From Actinostola sp. cb2023 (Eukaryota > Cnidaria > Anthozoa > Actiniaria > Actinostolidae), in contig JAUJYZ010001262.1 of assembly GCA_033675265.1 (NCBI GenBank), forward strand, positions 90,205 to 154,204: a DNA stretch of 64,000 nt, given 5' to 3'. A program made the position numbers and the translations under genes. Each line of letters opens with the position of its first letter. Positions within the stretch are counted from its first letter, which is position 1. Below the pieces are notes generated by a model, which was not told the DNA's origin, searched no databases, and worked only from the letters and a program-made list of their open reading frames with translations. Positions 10,505 to 21,583 of the stretch are shown in pieces.

Positions 10505-11430
10505 ACGTTGATATGCGCTACAAACACTGCCTGTTAAAAACAATACTTCATCGTGCTGATGAATTATCTTCCATCTCTGAAGCCTTTCATAATGAATGCA
10601 AGAAACTACAGTCAATGTTCATGCGCCTTGATTAAATCAACAATCAACAAGTTTAATGCACGTGCCGTTATGAACTTCGCCCAAGTGCCCAATGAGACAC
10701 CAGGCCCCGGTTGCACGAAAGGTGAATAGCGCTATCCACCGGATAAGTCTTATCCAACGGATACAATTTATTGGATAACTGCATCAGTTTTATCCGTTCG
10801 ATAGGATTTATCCCGTGGATAGCGCTATTCACCTTTCGTGCAACCGGGGCCTGATGATCGCGTAATAAGGATCACATTACCTTTCAAGGACCAAATTCTG
10901 CAGACTCTGTTAGACGTCCAATGCGTGACCTTGGCAACAAGATTGATGTTACTTTGCAGCCTATTTTCCTGAGTAGAAAGATCGAGAACATCTTGCGATC
11001 TAATGAAATCAAGCCTTCTATCGTCAACAAACAATGCGTTGTATACAATTTTAAATGTAATTTGTGTGATGCAAATTATGTCATGTTTACAGTCAGACAC
11101 CTTCATCAACGCATTGATGAACATACGAACTTGTTCATTCCTCATCGATTGGTCGTCACCTCCATGAAAATCATGGCGTCAACAAACCTTCTTCTTTTGA
11201 CAAACAGTTCACCATCCTAAAGAAGTGCAAAGGGAAATTGGACGCTCTAATTGATGAGATACTATTCATTAAGAAACTCAAACCTAGCTTGAACATTCAG
11301 TCAGACTCCATACGTGCTAAACTCTTTGTTTAGATATATTTTTATTTCTTAGCTTTTTCTATATTGTTTTATTCTTTGTATTTATTCATTAGTGTCTATT
11401 GTCATATTTTTCTATATATAGTTTATTCTT
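10505..11430 (+). mobile_element. Penelope-like element fragment (RT end plus GIY-YIG endonuclease), copy A
   Basis: Conceptual pieces include HRADELSSISEAFHNECKKL (10550-10600) and, after a 151-bp MITE, IRITLPFKDQ, VNKQCVVYNFKCNLCDANYV and a C-terminal KKLKPSLNIQSDSIRAKLFV ending in TAG at 11331-11333. The Cys-rich block followed by YVxFTVRHLHQRIDEH resembles the linker and GIY-YIG nuclease of Penelope-like elements. Here the YVG glycine is Met, and the frame shifts after EHTN (about 11135). The element is truncated and inactive. The same fragment lies in the same intron of copy B, so it predates the duplication. Confidence 0.75.
10702..10852. mobile_element. 151-bp foldback MITE with GATAAG-rich arms
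   Basis: Arms start AGGCCCCGGTTGCACGAAAG and end with its complement; the inside repeats GGATAAG/CTTATCC. The element interrupts the Penelope frame. In copy B the same MITE (58865-61385) is split by a 2.4-kb element. Confidence 0.85.
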
Positions 11431-11431
11431 A

Positions 11432-11785
11432 GGGTGCGTTCGATTGACCTTATTCCGGAATAGGAATACCTGGAATAATACGGAATGTCCGTTCAATAGA
11501 CCTTATGCATAATGACGTTATATGACTACAACTACCAGAATGCTTTGCGCATCTTCTTTTGTGAGATAATTAGTACCCTTTGTCTTAGTGAATTGTGAAC
11601 TGTTTATTAAACATTACTTGGCAGCTAAAACTTAATTACGCAAATTACAATTGAATGAATTACCTCACGAGCGAATAAAAATCTAGAAATTTTTTTTTTT
11701 CGCAAAGCATTCTGGTAGTTGTAGTCACATTACGTCATTATGCATAAGGTCTATTGAGTGTGTTCCGATTCCGGAATAAGAGGAA
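11432..11785. mobile_element. Foldback MITE inserted in the Penelope 3' tail of copy A
   Basis: Inner arms at about 11492-11545 and 11701-11757 are inverted copies (CAATAGACCTTATGCATAAT...; CGCAAAGCATTCTGG). The outer arms carry TTCCGGAATA. The tail sequence on both sides joins continuously in copy B (61960-62000), so this is a clean insertion specific to copy A. Confidence 0.75.
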
Positions 11786-12579
11786 AATATATTACAAACA
11801 TTCTGCTCATCATAGTCGACATCAACGTCGAAACGTCGTCGACTTACTTTTACTGATTAAGAATGTCCTTAAGTTTTTACAACCTTTTATCGCTCAACTT
11901 TAGAGTAAAATATTTTCATTTATTACTGTTAATATTGTTTTTCGGAGTACAATTAGCACATCCGTGATACGCTGAAATGCGACTTTAAATAAAGTTTATG
12001 TATGTATATATGTATGGCATAGCATTGACCCGCAATCTCATCTTTCACCATCTCAGACAATGATATATATATATATATATATATACCTCAGAAAGTTAAA
12101 TAAATCCCCATTTTTAAGCATAGTTAACAGCATTTTCATGATTGTATAAATGTTCCAAGTGTGGTTTCTCTTTTTCATTTGTTCTTTGTTTACATAGGTT
12201 CAATACTCCTACTATTTTCGACGGTAAATGGCATCACATCTGCCTAACCTGGAAGAATACCGAAGCAAAGTACACATTATACGTCGATGGTGTCCAAATA
12301 GGTGATCGAAGTGTGAGTAAGGACCACGTTTTCAAAAAGGGTGCACTTGTCCTTGGACGAGATCAGGATAGCTACAAAGGAGGTTTCAAGTCACATCAAA
12401 GCCTCCAAGGTAATCTGACGAGTGTTAACCTGTGGGACAAGGCCCTTACAGCACAAGAGGTATCTGTTCTGGCTAAATCATGTACGACTGGCGAGGGAAA
12501 CATCGTCAAGTGGTCAGATCTCAAAGATAAAGGAGAAGGAGATGTCAAGTTGATCTGCACTTCTACCTGTGTTGGTTGA

Positions 12580-13269
12580 ATATCGATTCAGACAGACTTT
12601 CGAAGACTCGAAAATTGAGATGAATCCTTCGAACTTTCACACTTCTGACACCATGTCAAAGGTTTCGGGTTCTATTCAGTACCATGACTAGGAATACTAT
12701 AGTTGGTTTCCTAGTTGGTTAAGCTGCAGAATTATACCAATCAATCAATGTCCTAGCCTATAATCATATATAATCATAGTATAACTAGTATACTTATAGA
12801 TTATTGATAGACTATTATATTTATAGATTTATAGATTTATTTAGTTTAGGTTAGAGGGCCACAAGTTTATCAGTCTGAGACTGTTTAGTGTCACCAAAAA
12901 ATCAGGGGGGGCATGCCCTTCACCCCTCTACAAGCTAACGCCATCGGCGTTCGTTGCTATGTGCGTACATTGGGGAAAAAGCACGCCACGCCCCTGTTTT
13001 CCATCACCTGATATATCCCCAAGAGAGGAGATATGAAAATTATGAAGTTTTATTTGACGTGCGTCAGTAGGAGAACAGTCTTTATAGGTAAAACTATCTA
13101 TTAACCATGTCCATATAAAACTCCGCTATTGCGAATATTGAGATTTTATGTGATTTATAAGATCTATTATAATAATCGCGTAAAAAAAAAATCTTGCAAA
13201 GCTTTAGACGATGAAAAAAAGATATTGAACGCCAAGAAGTTTGGAAAAAAATAACCTGCCTGTCGAGAA

Positions 13270-13309
<40 letters not shown>

Positions 13310-14420
13310 TTCACATTTCTAATGGTGCGTCCCTAACACTTTACTTACCCGACATGTGGACATGTTAAAGGAACATAGATATTGTGTGTCTTTCTTCGGT
13401 TGGTTCTCGATCGCTTCTCTACGTCTGTACATGTGTCATCTCGTCTGTTTATCATCGCGTACAATTGCCCATCAATTTGTGTCACGGCCGTGAATTACTA
13501 AATAATAGACTGAATAAAGGATTAACGGCTCCGGAATAACGTAGAATTTCGAATTTTGTTACATGTTACAGTACAGTATTTATTTTCCACGATTTTTCGC
13601 AATGAAAAGTACTTTTTTCAATTTCCCGCGAAAACTCCGACCCAGGCCTCGCGCGGTTTCACTTCCTGACTCGCAACAAATCCCAACAGTATTCTCGGTC
13701 GAAAAAAATCGCGTTTAAATAAAAACCTGGAGCTAGAGAGCATTGTTTCCAAGGCTACACAGGCCTGGCTACACAAACAGTTTGAAAATGGCGGAAGGAG
13801 AAGGTTGTTTTGAAGAGAGAAACCTTTGTAAATGTCCGGGAAATTCGCATCAAGAGCTGGACTATGACTAAAGGAAACCTCAGAAAATCGGTGTTTGCGT
13901 TTATGTTCGAAAGAAACAAATCGAAGAATTATTTTAGGCAACAAATGTACATCAAATTTCAGCTGTTACATTTTTTGTCGAGGGCATTGCTGAGACACAC
14001 CAAGCCGCTTCTTCCTTCAGTGTCGTACTTTCCATACAAAAAGACGCCATTCTGGGCCGTATTCAGTCTAAGAAAATCGGTAGATCGCTCAACAACTAAA
14101 AGGTAAAAAGCAAACAGACTTAAACCATTGTCGTATTAGTTTTATTTTCCGCTGTTACATTTTTTCCTAATGCTTCTGTTTTATTGTTGCCGAGAGTTGA
14201 AAGTATGAATTTCGGCTTCTTCTTTGTAATTCCTCGTGTTTAATGAGCATGAAATGTGACAGGCGTCTCTCGATAATATGCAAATTAGCAAAATTCACCG
14301 GAAGTGACACTGAATTGTACGCGATGTTCAATATGCCATATCTTTGAGGATCTTTCTCAGTCCTTCTTCTTGCTTTACGATAGCTAGTTGTAGCTTCTTG
14401 TTCTCCTCTATGGACCTTTA
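12580..14420. other. Non-coding stretch between copy A and the first MITE remnant
   Basis: 12580-12790 continues the duplication (matches 63249-63500). 12895-13015 is a 'ggggcatgccc...cacgccacgcccctg' repeat. 13273-13319 is a C47 run. At 13788 ATGGCGGAAGGAGAAGG opens a 28-codon frame ending in TAA, which could be a first exon but has no supporting context. No other gene is seen. Confidence 0.5.
13273..13319. repeat. C47 homopolymer
   Basis: Forty-seven consecutive C. Comparable G runs occur at 4640 (14), about 43902 (over 30) and 52020 (over 20). The exact length is likely to be unreliable in the assembly. Confidence 0.9.
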
Positions 14421-14520
14421 AACACGTTCCAGAATGACTTCGGATATTCCAAAACCAAAATTTCAGCAAATAACATTGAAAAATGAAATTCCTTGCCTAG
14501 AAAAGAGAAGATTTTGGCAA
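14421..14520. mobile_element. Truncated copy of the 221-bp TTAA MITE
   Basis: It starts ACACGTTCCAGAATGACTTC and matches, inverted, the right half of the MITE at 56227-56447 up to CCTTGCCTAG. The other terminus is missing. Confidence 0.7.
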
Positions 14521-14759
14521 GCTTTTATAAAAAGAGGTCCAATCAGCTAACGGGTGTAGGACTGCAGGCAACGTTTGTAGTATCATCGAGAAATCTGCTA
14601 AAACCAGTCAAATTTGAAATTGAAAATGAAATTCAAATTTGCCAGCTTGACCATTTTTAATGGCAAGAATTCAATTTGCTGATAACATGTTTGCCAAAGA
14701 GGAAAATATGGCATCATAAATAAGTGCAAGAAGCATTTACTTGCTGAACCCAACAGTAT

Positions 14760-15080
14760 GTCGGCATTTGCCAACTTCCCTGCAACTCGGCATTTGCTAA
14801 ACCAGAGAATTCCGGCATATGCGAGCTGAGAGGAAGTTGGCAAATGCCGACTTAGAGAATTCCGGCATTTGCCAGCTCAGAGGAAGTTGGCATTTGCCAA
14901 CTCAGAGAATTCCGGCATTTGCCAACTCAGAGGAAGTTGACATTTGCCAACTCAGAGAATTCCGGCAATTGCCAACTCAGAGGAAGTTGGCATTTGCCAA
15001 CTCAGAGAATTCCGGCAATTGCCAACTCAGAGGAAGTTGGCATTTGCCAACTCGGAGAATTCCGGCAATTGCCGACCAAA
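14760..15080. repeat. 50-bp tandem array with GGCATTTGCC every 25 bp
   Basis: The block CTCAGAGAAT recurs at 14851 (variant), 14901, 14951, 15001 and 15051, exactly 50 bp apart. Each unit contains two near-palindromes, CCGGCATTTGCCAACT and TTGGCATTTGCCAACT, 25 bp apart. TTGGC-N4-GCCAA resembles an NFI-type palindrome but has a 4-base rather than 5-base spacer. Looser copies extend left to about 14640. The array can be read as open frames only because 50-bp units lack stops; no gene is claimed. Confidence 0.9.
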
Positions 15081-16688
15081 ACTGCTACAATCTAGGCTTT
15101 AGGTTTCTGTTACCAATGAACAACATTCAATAATAACTTTTTATTTTCAATCATGGTCTTCCTTGAAATTTTTTTTTTTACAAAGCAAGAAGTTTCTCAA
15201 TGTAATGGATTTATCTTGTTGTACACACAATACTTTTCTTTTCTTTTACGTATAAAATCAATTTCGTCAGAAATTATACTGTAATTACGGTAACAAATTG
15301 CAACCAAATATAATAAGACTGTCCTTGAATAACTTATCTATTTGAAATGACCAGTTATCGCTATTTTGAAATCGGTTGCATTCAAGTTATCACTTTAATA
15401 GCACACAATTGTCCTGACAAAATACATGTACTTGCCACAGCCACTGATTCTGAAATAAATAAACAAAACGTTAATAAAATACCGTACAGTTCCGAAAGTA
15501 GCGAGGTCGTTACTTTCGGATTGAGCAACCTTAAGTAACTGTTACTTTCGGGGGGGTCGCTACTTTCGGGGTGCTAAAATCGTTAACTTTTAGGAGCCAT
15601 ACCGTGTACAGGGTTCCCACTGACCTTGAAAAGTCAGTGAATTTGATTTTTTTTTTCAAGGTCAGGGAATTGTCAGGGAATTTTGATTTTGGTCAGGGAA
15701 TGTTGTAATTTACCCAAAAGTCAGTGAAAAGTCAGGGAATTTATGTCAGCCTTCACAAAATCGATATGTACAGTGTAGCATAATTATGGGTAACATTTAG
15801 ACAGATTGTGATCAATCATGATGAAAACTCACAAAAAAGTTTAAAAGTTGTCATTGACCTTATATGGTCCATGTAAATGTATTTCTTCATACATATTACT
15901 GTACATACAGTACATACATAAAAAGACTATAGTAAATGTAAGTCGCACTGCAGGATATCATAGTAAAACAAGAGTACAGTATGGTCAGTGAAAAATGGTT
16001 TTTGGTCAGTGAGAAGTCAGGGAAAAAAAGCCAGATAATTTTATTTTTCCGGATGACTGGAAACCCTGGTTATTTTTATGTCAAACGATTCTAGTATCCT
16101 GATCTCGAAAATCAGCACTTGTGCATAAGCCATATAGATCACACAATACGCTACGCTATATAATATATGCGCAGTAGAGTTGCGCAGTGCAAAATTAAGG
16201 AATCACCTTAAATGCCCCCTCAGCCAGCTTCGGGGACATTTAATCACTAATATCCCTCGGTGCCATGATATTACTTATAATAAAACACTTGTGCTCGTTT
16301 ATTCATGATCACAAATCAACCAATGTATGACATGCAGCACTCCACCGACGCAAATCACAGCTATACAATGTATACATGTACATGTATATTTGTGTAACAA
16401 CACCTGTATGTGTTGTATAACCTGCTTAGCTGAAGTCTGCTCTCTCACTCTTCCTTCAATGAGGACGAGCGAGCTTTGCCAACTACATGTACATGTGTAC
16501 ATGTACATGCAAGGTACATGTACTAAACAAGTAGGGCCAGGAACGGTGATTCTCAATGCCCTTCCACCCAAAAAAGTAACATTTCTCTCTCTGGCTCTTA
16601 TTGTGTACGAATACACCATTTAGGCTTTTTTTGTTCAGATATTTTAACAGCATGTACAATACGAACCAAGACCTGCTCAATCACATGA
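15081..16688. other. Non-coding stretch with word repeats
   Basis: 15490-15600 repeats 'CTACTTTCGGG'. 15608-16071 repeats 'GTCAGGGAAT' and 'GTCAGTGAA' and is bounded by CAGGGTTCCC and GGAAACCCTG, which look like short TIRs of a hAT-type MITE; no convincing target duplication is seen. 16360-16510 is rich in ACATGTAC. No gene is seen. Confidence 0.5.
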
Positions 16689-16765
16689 GTTCCCAGTGGC
16701 TCAGTGGTTAGAGCGCCTGACTGGTATCCAGGAGGTCACGGGTTCAAATGCTGTCTGGGCTCAGT
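16689..16765 (+). repeat. tRNA-like head of a SINE or tRNA pseudogene
   Basis: An A-box-like TGGCTCAGTGGTTAGAGCG and a B-box-like GGTTCAAATGC lie at normal spacing. A 17-base anticodon arm (CCTGA/CCAGG, loop CTGGTAT, anticodon GGT) has one mismatch. The acceptor stem pairs over only five positions and the T stem is imperfect, so a functional tRNA is unlikely. Confidence 0.5.
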
Positions 16766-17418
16766 AAGAAACCTTACGAACTACAATACTAACAATTACC
16801 AAGCGACAAATTACCATATAACTTACAGTACAAACATGTACAATGTTGCGGGATAGCTTTACAATGAAATGGCTTCTGATACTTGGACTTAAACTCACCA
16901 TTGTCAAATATATCAATGATCCATAGCCCATGGTTGTACCTTAACCTGAAACAAACAAAAAGCATACATCGTCAATGTCTCTGATGACTACATTGTACAT
17001 TCGTTCCCCCAGGTGGTGGGGATTTGTCCAGATTCCTCTGCCCCATTCCCATTCCCTTAAATTATAAACTAAATTGTATGTACATGTAAATTACTGGTAC
17101 TAAAATAAAGTCTATGTTTCCCCATGTCTATGTCAGGGGGATATCATGTTTGAATGGACATTTGAACAAATCCCCCCCAACGTCCCCAGGGGTGGCACCC
17201 AGGGGTTTGACCGTCAAGTATAAACATGTATAACTACGATTGCTTCAAAATTCCAAAAAGCACTTACCTGTCTAAGCAGGAATAAGTATATTGCTCATTA
17301 CATCATCCGGTTTCCAGGTCGGTTTCCATCATCTTACGTTGTCTACGACTACATGTAAGTTATCCAAAGTCAAAGTAGGGCACGATATTACAGTCGAGTA
17401 ATACGAGTAATACGTCTT
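16766..17418. other. Non-coding stretch upstream of the LTR element
   Basis: Unique-looking AT-rich DNA. No open frame with recognisable content, tandem repeat or foldback is seen. Confidence 0.4.
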
Positions 17419-17558
17419 CGCCATTACGTCATTATGTCAGCGGTCTCTCCCGACCGTGCAGGCGCCCCCGGCCGCCTTGTTGTTATCATCCATGTGCTTT
17501 CCAATAAACCGCCTCGTTCACGTTGTGGATTTATATACTATTGTCTAACTTACTGGCG
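17419..17558 (+). repeat. 5' LTR, 140 bp
   Basis: It starts CGCCATTACGTCATTATG and ends TAACTTACTGGCG, and is identical to 21584-21723. It contains an AATAAA polyadenylation signal (17503-17508). It is very short for an LTR and has no TG...CA ends. Confidence 0.9.
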
Positions 17559-17582
17559 TGGTGGCAGCAACGATCCGATCCT
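17559..17582 (+). promoter_or_regulatory. Primer-binding site candidate
   Basis: TGGTGGCAGCAACGATCC begins at the base after the 5' LTR, where a tRNA 3' end would anneal to prime minus-strand synthesis. The tRNA species was not identified. Confidence 0.5.
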
Positions 17583-17798
17583 ACGCTGACTAGTCGACAA
17601 ACAGACAAGATTCCCTCGAATTTTCAAGCCGAAAAGCCGACAAACGTGCTTCAAACCAGGCGAGATTATTCGAGTTCCACGTCACGACGCCGAAATACGT
17701 GCATCAACTTAGTGCAAAAGTAACACAGCACATAGCCAAAAGTTCACACAGTCGAAAACTCTACTGGACAGACGTATCTGAGGTAAGGAAAGCAAACC

Positions 17799-19471
17799 AT
17801 GGCCAACATCAACCGTGCACCAAAACAATGGTGCTTATCTAAAGTCGAAACATTGAATTCGTACGAAAATTGGAAGCAAAACCTATTATACACCCTTTCA
17901 CTCGATCAGAACTTCGCACCATTCTAGTAGAAGATGCCTCCTGGGGAAAAAAGTCTAAAGCTGACCCCCTTAGAGGCTTTGTTAACGACGGCGAAGAAGT
18001 TCCCACTGCGAGGCGACGAACCGCTCAGCAAAAAAGCACCATGCTGGAGCTCATGCTAGGACAAATAGCAAATTATTGTCAAATCATATCGCGATCCACC
18101 CTGGTGAAAGGAAGCACATCTTTAGACTCAATCTGGCAAGCCATACGTTTACACTTTGGATTTCAAACAACTGGTGCTCATTTCATTGACTTTAACTCCA
18201 TCGCTTTGGAGCCAGACGAACGCCCAGAAGACCTATACCAACGCCTCATGGCCTTCGTAGAGGATTGTTTACTCAAGGCCAACGAACTAACACACCATAG
18301 TGACGCTGTACAAGAAGACGAAGAGTTGTCTCCCACAGTAGAGAATTTTGTGGTCCTCACATGGTTAAGACTCATCCACCCAGAGCTACCTAAACTCGTG
18401 AAGCAACGCTACGGGACGGAACTGAGGTCACGCACCCTGGCCTCGATCAAAGCCGAAATTTCCCAAGCTCTCAGCTCTCTACTAGACGAGATACAAGCTG
18501 CAGACGACACCAAAATCTTACGAGCCGGAGTCACACCCTACACTCGTCGAACCTCACAACCTTACAAGCCAGTTGATAGGACACCAGCCAGACCTAACCG
18601 ACCCCTGAAGACATGCCCTCTTTGCAAACAGACAGGTCGCCAAAGCCATAACCACTTTCTCAGCGAATGCAACTTTCTTCCTGAACAGGACCGAAAGTAT
18701 ATTGTCAAAGCTAGACAGATCGCTTCCATCTTAGACGACGACCCAGACGAAACCACAGATGACTACTGTACAAAACCTGAGGTGAGCCCCGACCCACCCC
18801 AAGAACACTCAAGCCTACGCATACAAGTACGTCGGTCACCCTACTTAGACACGTTCTACCGTCATCATCCAGTACGAGTAGTCGTTGACAGTGGCGCCAT
18901 CAGTAACATGATCCGAATGTCTACAGTAAAAATGCTTCGTCTTGAAATATCTGCAAGCTCACAATCAGCCCACCAAGCCGATGGCAGCTCACCTATGCGA
19001 GTGATAGGCGAAACACGCTTTGAACTGATCCGGAACCATCACAAGTTCCTGTTTGAAGGCCTGGTCGTGGAAAATCTCGACGTGGAGGTTCTCGCTGGCA
19101 CCCCTTTCATGGAGTGTAATGACATCGCCATCCGACCAGCCAAACGTGAAATAACCCTAAAAGACGGAACTACTGTCCTCTACGGTTCCAGCAACAACAC
19201 GCCCATAGACAAACCTGTCTGCCGCGCCCTGGTTTTACGTGCCCCTGGTACTCCTACAACGATATGGCCCGGAGAGTATTTAGAGCTACAATTACCTGAT
19301 GATGCTGCCCCAGATGCAGAGTATACACTTGGACCACGACTAGACTCCCCCTGTGCCCGAGCAACCACAGCGTATGAACCATGGTCTCAACCCAACATCA
19401 TTTCGAGCACTGCAGGGAAAAACCCGCCTACCAAATTTGTCTGGTCATCCCCAAACCCTGAAACGCAATGA
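17799..19471 (+). CDS. Gag-protease protein of the LTR element
   Basis: The likely start is ATG 17799 ([12 protein letters not shown]). That frame shifts after about 42 codons (near 17920, one base missing) into the long frame that runs to TAG 19471. The Gag region includes [18 protein letters not shown] and [21 protein letters not shown] zinc knuckle-like [19 protein letters not shown] lies near residue 245 of the long frame. An aspartic protease follows, with catalytic [12 protein letters not shown] and a closing [13 protein letters not shown]. The end of this frame overlaps the next by about 120 bp, and continuity is lost at an A5 run (19418-19422). The products would form the particle and process it. 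Confidence 0.75.
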
Positions 19472-21470
19472 GCATTTCAGCCAAGTTAGCCCAGTCTTCG
19501 AACCAAACAAAGACGAAGGATCTCCAACAATCACTCCGAAGACATCACCAGCCTCACTACACACCTCTGTTGGAAATCATTCAGACAAAGTGCAACTCGA
19601 TCCTGACAACTTGCTTTCACATGATATCAAGTCAGGAACACTCCAGGCCTGCCCACACCGAATTGCTGCACTCTCTACGTGCAGCCCACCAAGCTGCGTC
19701 ACCGGGATGAGATCATTCATCGGAGACTACAAAGTCTTAGCCGGCGTTATCCCTAGATGCGCCTCGGTACTTGCTCCTCTTGAAGATGCCATTGCTGGTC
19801 GTCAATCCTCAGACCCTGTAAAGTGGACTGACGAATTAAGCAAGGACTTTACTACTGCACAAACCGTCCTCTCCTCTAACCGCACCATCACGCTACCTAA
19901 ACCAAATGACCAACTCTGGATTGTCACTGACGGCGCAGTCGGCAAACCAGGAATTGGAGCTACCCTTTACATAACACGCGAGGGAAAACTGATCCTGGCA
20001 GGTTTCTTTAGCGCCAAACTGCGTGACCGCCAAGTATCTTGGTTGCCATGCGAAGTGGAGGCCTTAGCCATAGCCGTAGCAATCAAGCATTTCAGCCCTT
20101 ACATAATCCAGTCCAGGCACAAAGTATCCATCCTCACAGACAGCAAGCCATGCGTCCAAGCCTTTGAAAAATTATGCCGTGGCGAATTCTCTGTAAGCCC
20201 ACGCGTTTCAACCTTTCTGTCTACTGTCAGCCGATACCAAGCCACCGTCCAACATGTTGCAGGCGCAGCCATATTGCCATCCGACCTTGCGAGCCGCGAC
20301 GCCCCTGACTGCAATGACATGTCCTGTCAAGTTTGCAGCTTTATCAAACAAACAGAAGACTCAGTGATAGGACACTTATCAGTAGAATACGTCCTTAAGG
20401 GAACATCCAAACTCCCCTTCACAAGCAGAGCTGCTTGGCAATCCATACAAGCTGAGTGTGCCGACCTTCGCCGCACACACGCTCACCTGACACAAGGGAT
20501 TCGACCTTCAAAGAAACTAACAAACATCAAAGACATAAAAAGGTATTCGAGTATAGCTACCATCGCTAGTGATGGCTTACTTATCGTCCAAGGTAATGAG
20601 CCTCTGTCTCCACCAAGGCAACGCATCGTTGTTCCCCGTCAAGTCCTGGAAGGACTCCTGACCGCTCTACACATCAAGCTCGAACACCCATCTCGCCATC
20701 AGCTCAGGTCTGCCGCAAACCGCTACTTCTTTGCTCTCGACATGGACAAAGCCATTGACCATGTGACCAAAAGTTGTCACCCCTGTGCTGCCCTCAAGAA
20801 AACACGTGGCTTATCTGCGCGGGAAGTGTGGATGCAGCGAGATCAATTCTCAAACCACCAAGTTCCTCTATCTGACCAGGAGCTAGTACACAAGCAACAT
20901 GACCTACGCAACGCGAATCACCCGTACAGTGAAAAGTCTAAGGCTCCCCTAAAGAAAGCCATTGACGCTCCTCAGGTGAAAATAGGAGACCTAGTCTATC
21001 TATACTCAGATAGAAATACATCCTGCTCACGAGACAGATACCTTGTAACCTCAACCGAGGGGGTATGGTGCAATATCCGCAAGTTCACTGGACCTCAACA
21101 TAGGAAGACCCCCTACCGCGTGAAGGCAAGCGAGTGCTACAAGGTACCCAACCACATGAGCCTCAACCGATTATCATACCGCACCCCACAGCACGATTCT
21201 TCAGATGCACGACCAAGTCCTCCAGAACCCCCCGAAGTACCACGAGGGATATCCACACCACCCACCCCTCATAGTTACATCCCCACAGACAACTTCCACG
21301 AGTTAGTTACAACCCCTCCTGCAACAGTGGACAACGAAGATCATTTGAACACTATCACCGACAACCAAAGCCCTCGAAGCCGCACTTATCTGGATAACCA
21401 AGCACCAAGGAAGTCATCACGCCCTCATTGCCTACCCCAACGCTACAATGACTACATCATGGAATTTTGA
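19353..21470 (+). CDS. Internally deleted Pol: RNase H, integrase zinc finger and C-terminal domain
   Basis: A 705-codon open frame; true continuity with the upstream frame begins near 19423. A short connection region (TGMRSFIGDYKVLAGVIPRC, residues about 117-136) leads to RNase H: LWIVTDGAVGKPGIGATLYI with the first Asp, a Glu in PCEVEALAIAV, and ILTDSKPCVQAFEKL with the next Asp. An integrase HHCC finger follows (HIKLEHPSRHQL...CHPCAALKK). The sequence then jumps to a C-terminal integrase/chromodomain-side block (GDLVYLYSDRN...YRVKASECYKVP). The RT fingers/palm with the YxDD box and the integrase DDE core are missing, yet the frame stays open across both gaps. Group assignment is uncertain. 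Confidence 0.75.
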   Translation: MPEQPQRMNHGLNPTSFRALQGKTRLPNLSGHPQTLKRNEHFSQVSPVFEPNKDEGSPTITPKTSPASLHTSVGNHSDKVQLDPDNLLSHDIKSGTLQACPHRIAALSTCSPPSCVTGMRSFIGDYKVLAGVIPRCASVLAPLEDAIAGRQSSDPVKWTDELSKDFTTAQTVLSSNRTITLPKPNDQLWIVTDGAVGKPGIGATLYITREGKLILAGFFSAKLRDRQVSWLPCEVEALAIAVAIKHFSPYIIQSRHKVSILTDSKPCVQAFEKLCRGEFSVSPRVSTFLSTVSRYQATVQHVAGAAILPSDLASRDAPDCNDMSCQVCSFIKQTEDSVIGHLSVEYVLKGTSKLPFTSRAAWQSIQAECADLRRTHAHLTQGIRPSKKLTNIKDIKRYSSIATIASDGLLIVQGNEPLSPPRQRIVVPRQVLEGLLTALHIKLEHPSRHQLRSAANRYFFALDMDKAIDHVTKSCHPCAALKKTRGLSAREVWMQRDQFSNHQVPLSDQELVHKQHDLRNANHPYSEKSKAPLKKAIDAPQVKIGDLVYLYSDRNTSCSRDRYLVTSTEGVWCNIRKFTGPQHRKTPYRVKASECYKVPNHMSLNRLSYRTPQHDSSDARPSPPEPPEVPRGISTPPTPHSYIPTDNFHELVTTPPATVDNEDHLNTITDNQSPRSRTYLDNQAPRKSSRPHCLPQRYNDYIMEF

Positions 21471-21555
21471 ACTGTTACCCATTTGACTTTAATTAGAAAA
21501 CTATTCAGTTGTTAATTATCCAGTTTTGTTAAGAGGTCAGCTTACCGTTACATTA

Positions 21556-21583
21556 GACGGGAAAAGAAAAGAGAAAGTAGTTG
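21556..21583 (+). other. Polypurine tract
   Basis: A purine run (GGGAAAAGAAAAGAGAAAG) ends a few bases before the 3' LTR, as expected for priming plus-strand synthesis. Confidence 0.6.

Larger units (their letters stand above)
9074..12579 (+). pseudogene. Pentraxin-domain gene copy A: two last exons, first with a nonsense codon
   Basis: Exon 9074-9314 (241 bp, cag/exon/gtaaga) encodes the first part of a pentraxin (LamG-like jelly-roll) domain, starting around GKQEVLAFPRKS and ending GGASMIR. Exon 12198-12579 encodes the rest, from FNTPTIFDGKWHHICLTW to a TGA stop after CTSTCVG. The phases match (2 then completion). The pentraxin signature H-x-C-x-[ST]-W-x-[ST] is present as HICLTWKN, with Asn at the last position. 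Codon 9124-9126 is TAA where the paralogous exon at 55956 has TAC, so copy A is truncated inside the domain. The second exon is fully open. No upstream exons (signal peptide, PAN, TSP1) occur to the left, which is occupied by LINEs. This is probably a 3' partial duplicate of the gene at 33890-63248. Confidence 0.8.

Noticed and set aside
13788..13872. Possible first exon (MAEGEGCFEERNLCKCPG)
   Set aside because: Only 28 codons, no downstream exon recognised; kept as a note only.
14819..15133. Open frame of 104 codons over the 50-bp array
   Set aside because: The reading is periodic because 50-bp units happen to lack stops; both strands are open, and the unit length is not a multiple of three in a way that keeps one peptide repeat.
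15608..16071. hAT-type MITE bounded by CAGGGTT / AACCCTG-like ends
   Set aside because: Terminal match is short and the 8-bp flanks differ, so it is not claimed as a defined element.
16689..16765. Functional tRNA with anticodon GGT
   Set aside because: Acceptor and T stems are imperfect; better explained as a SINE head or pseudogene.
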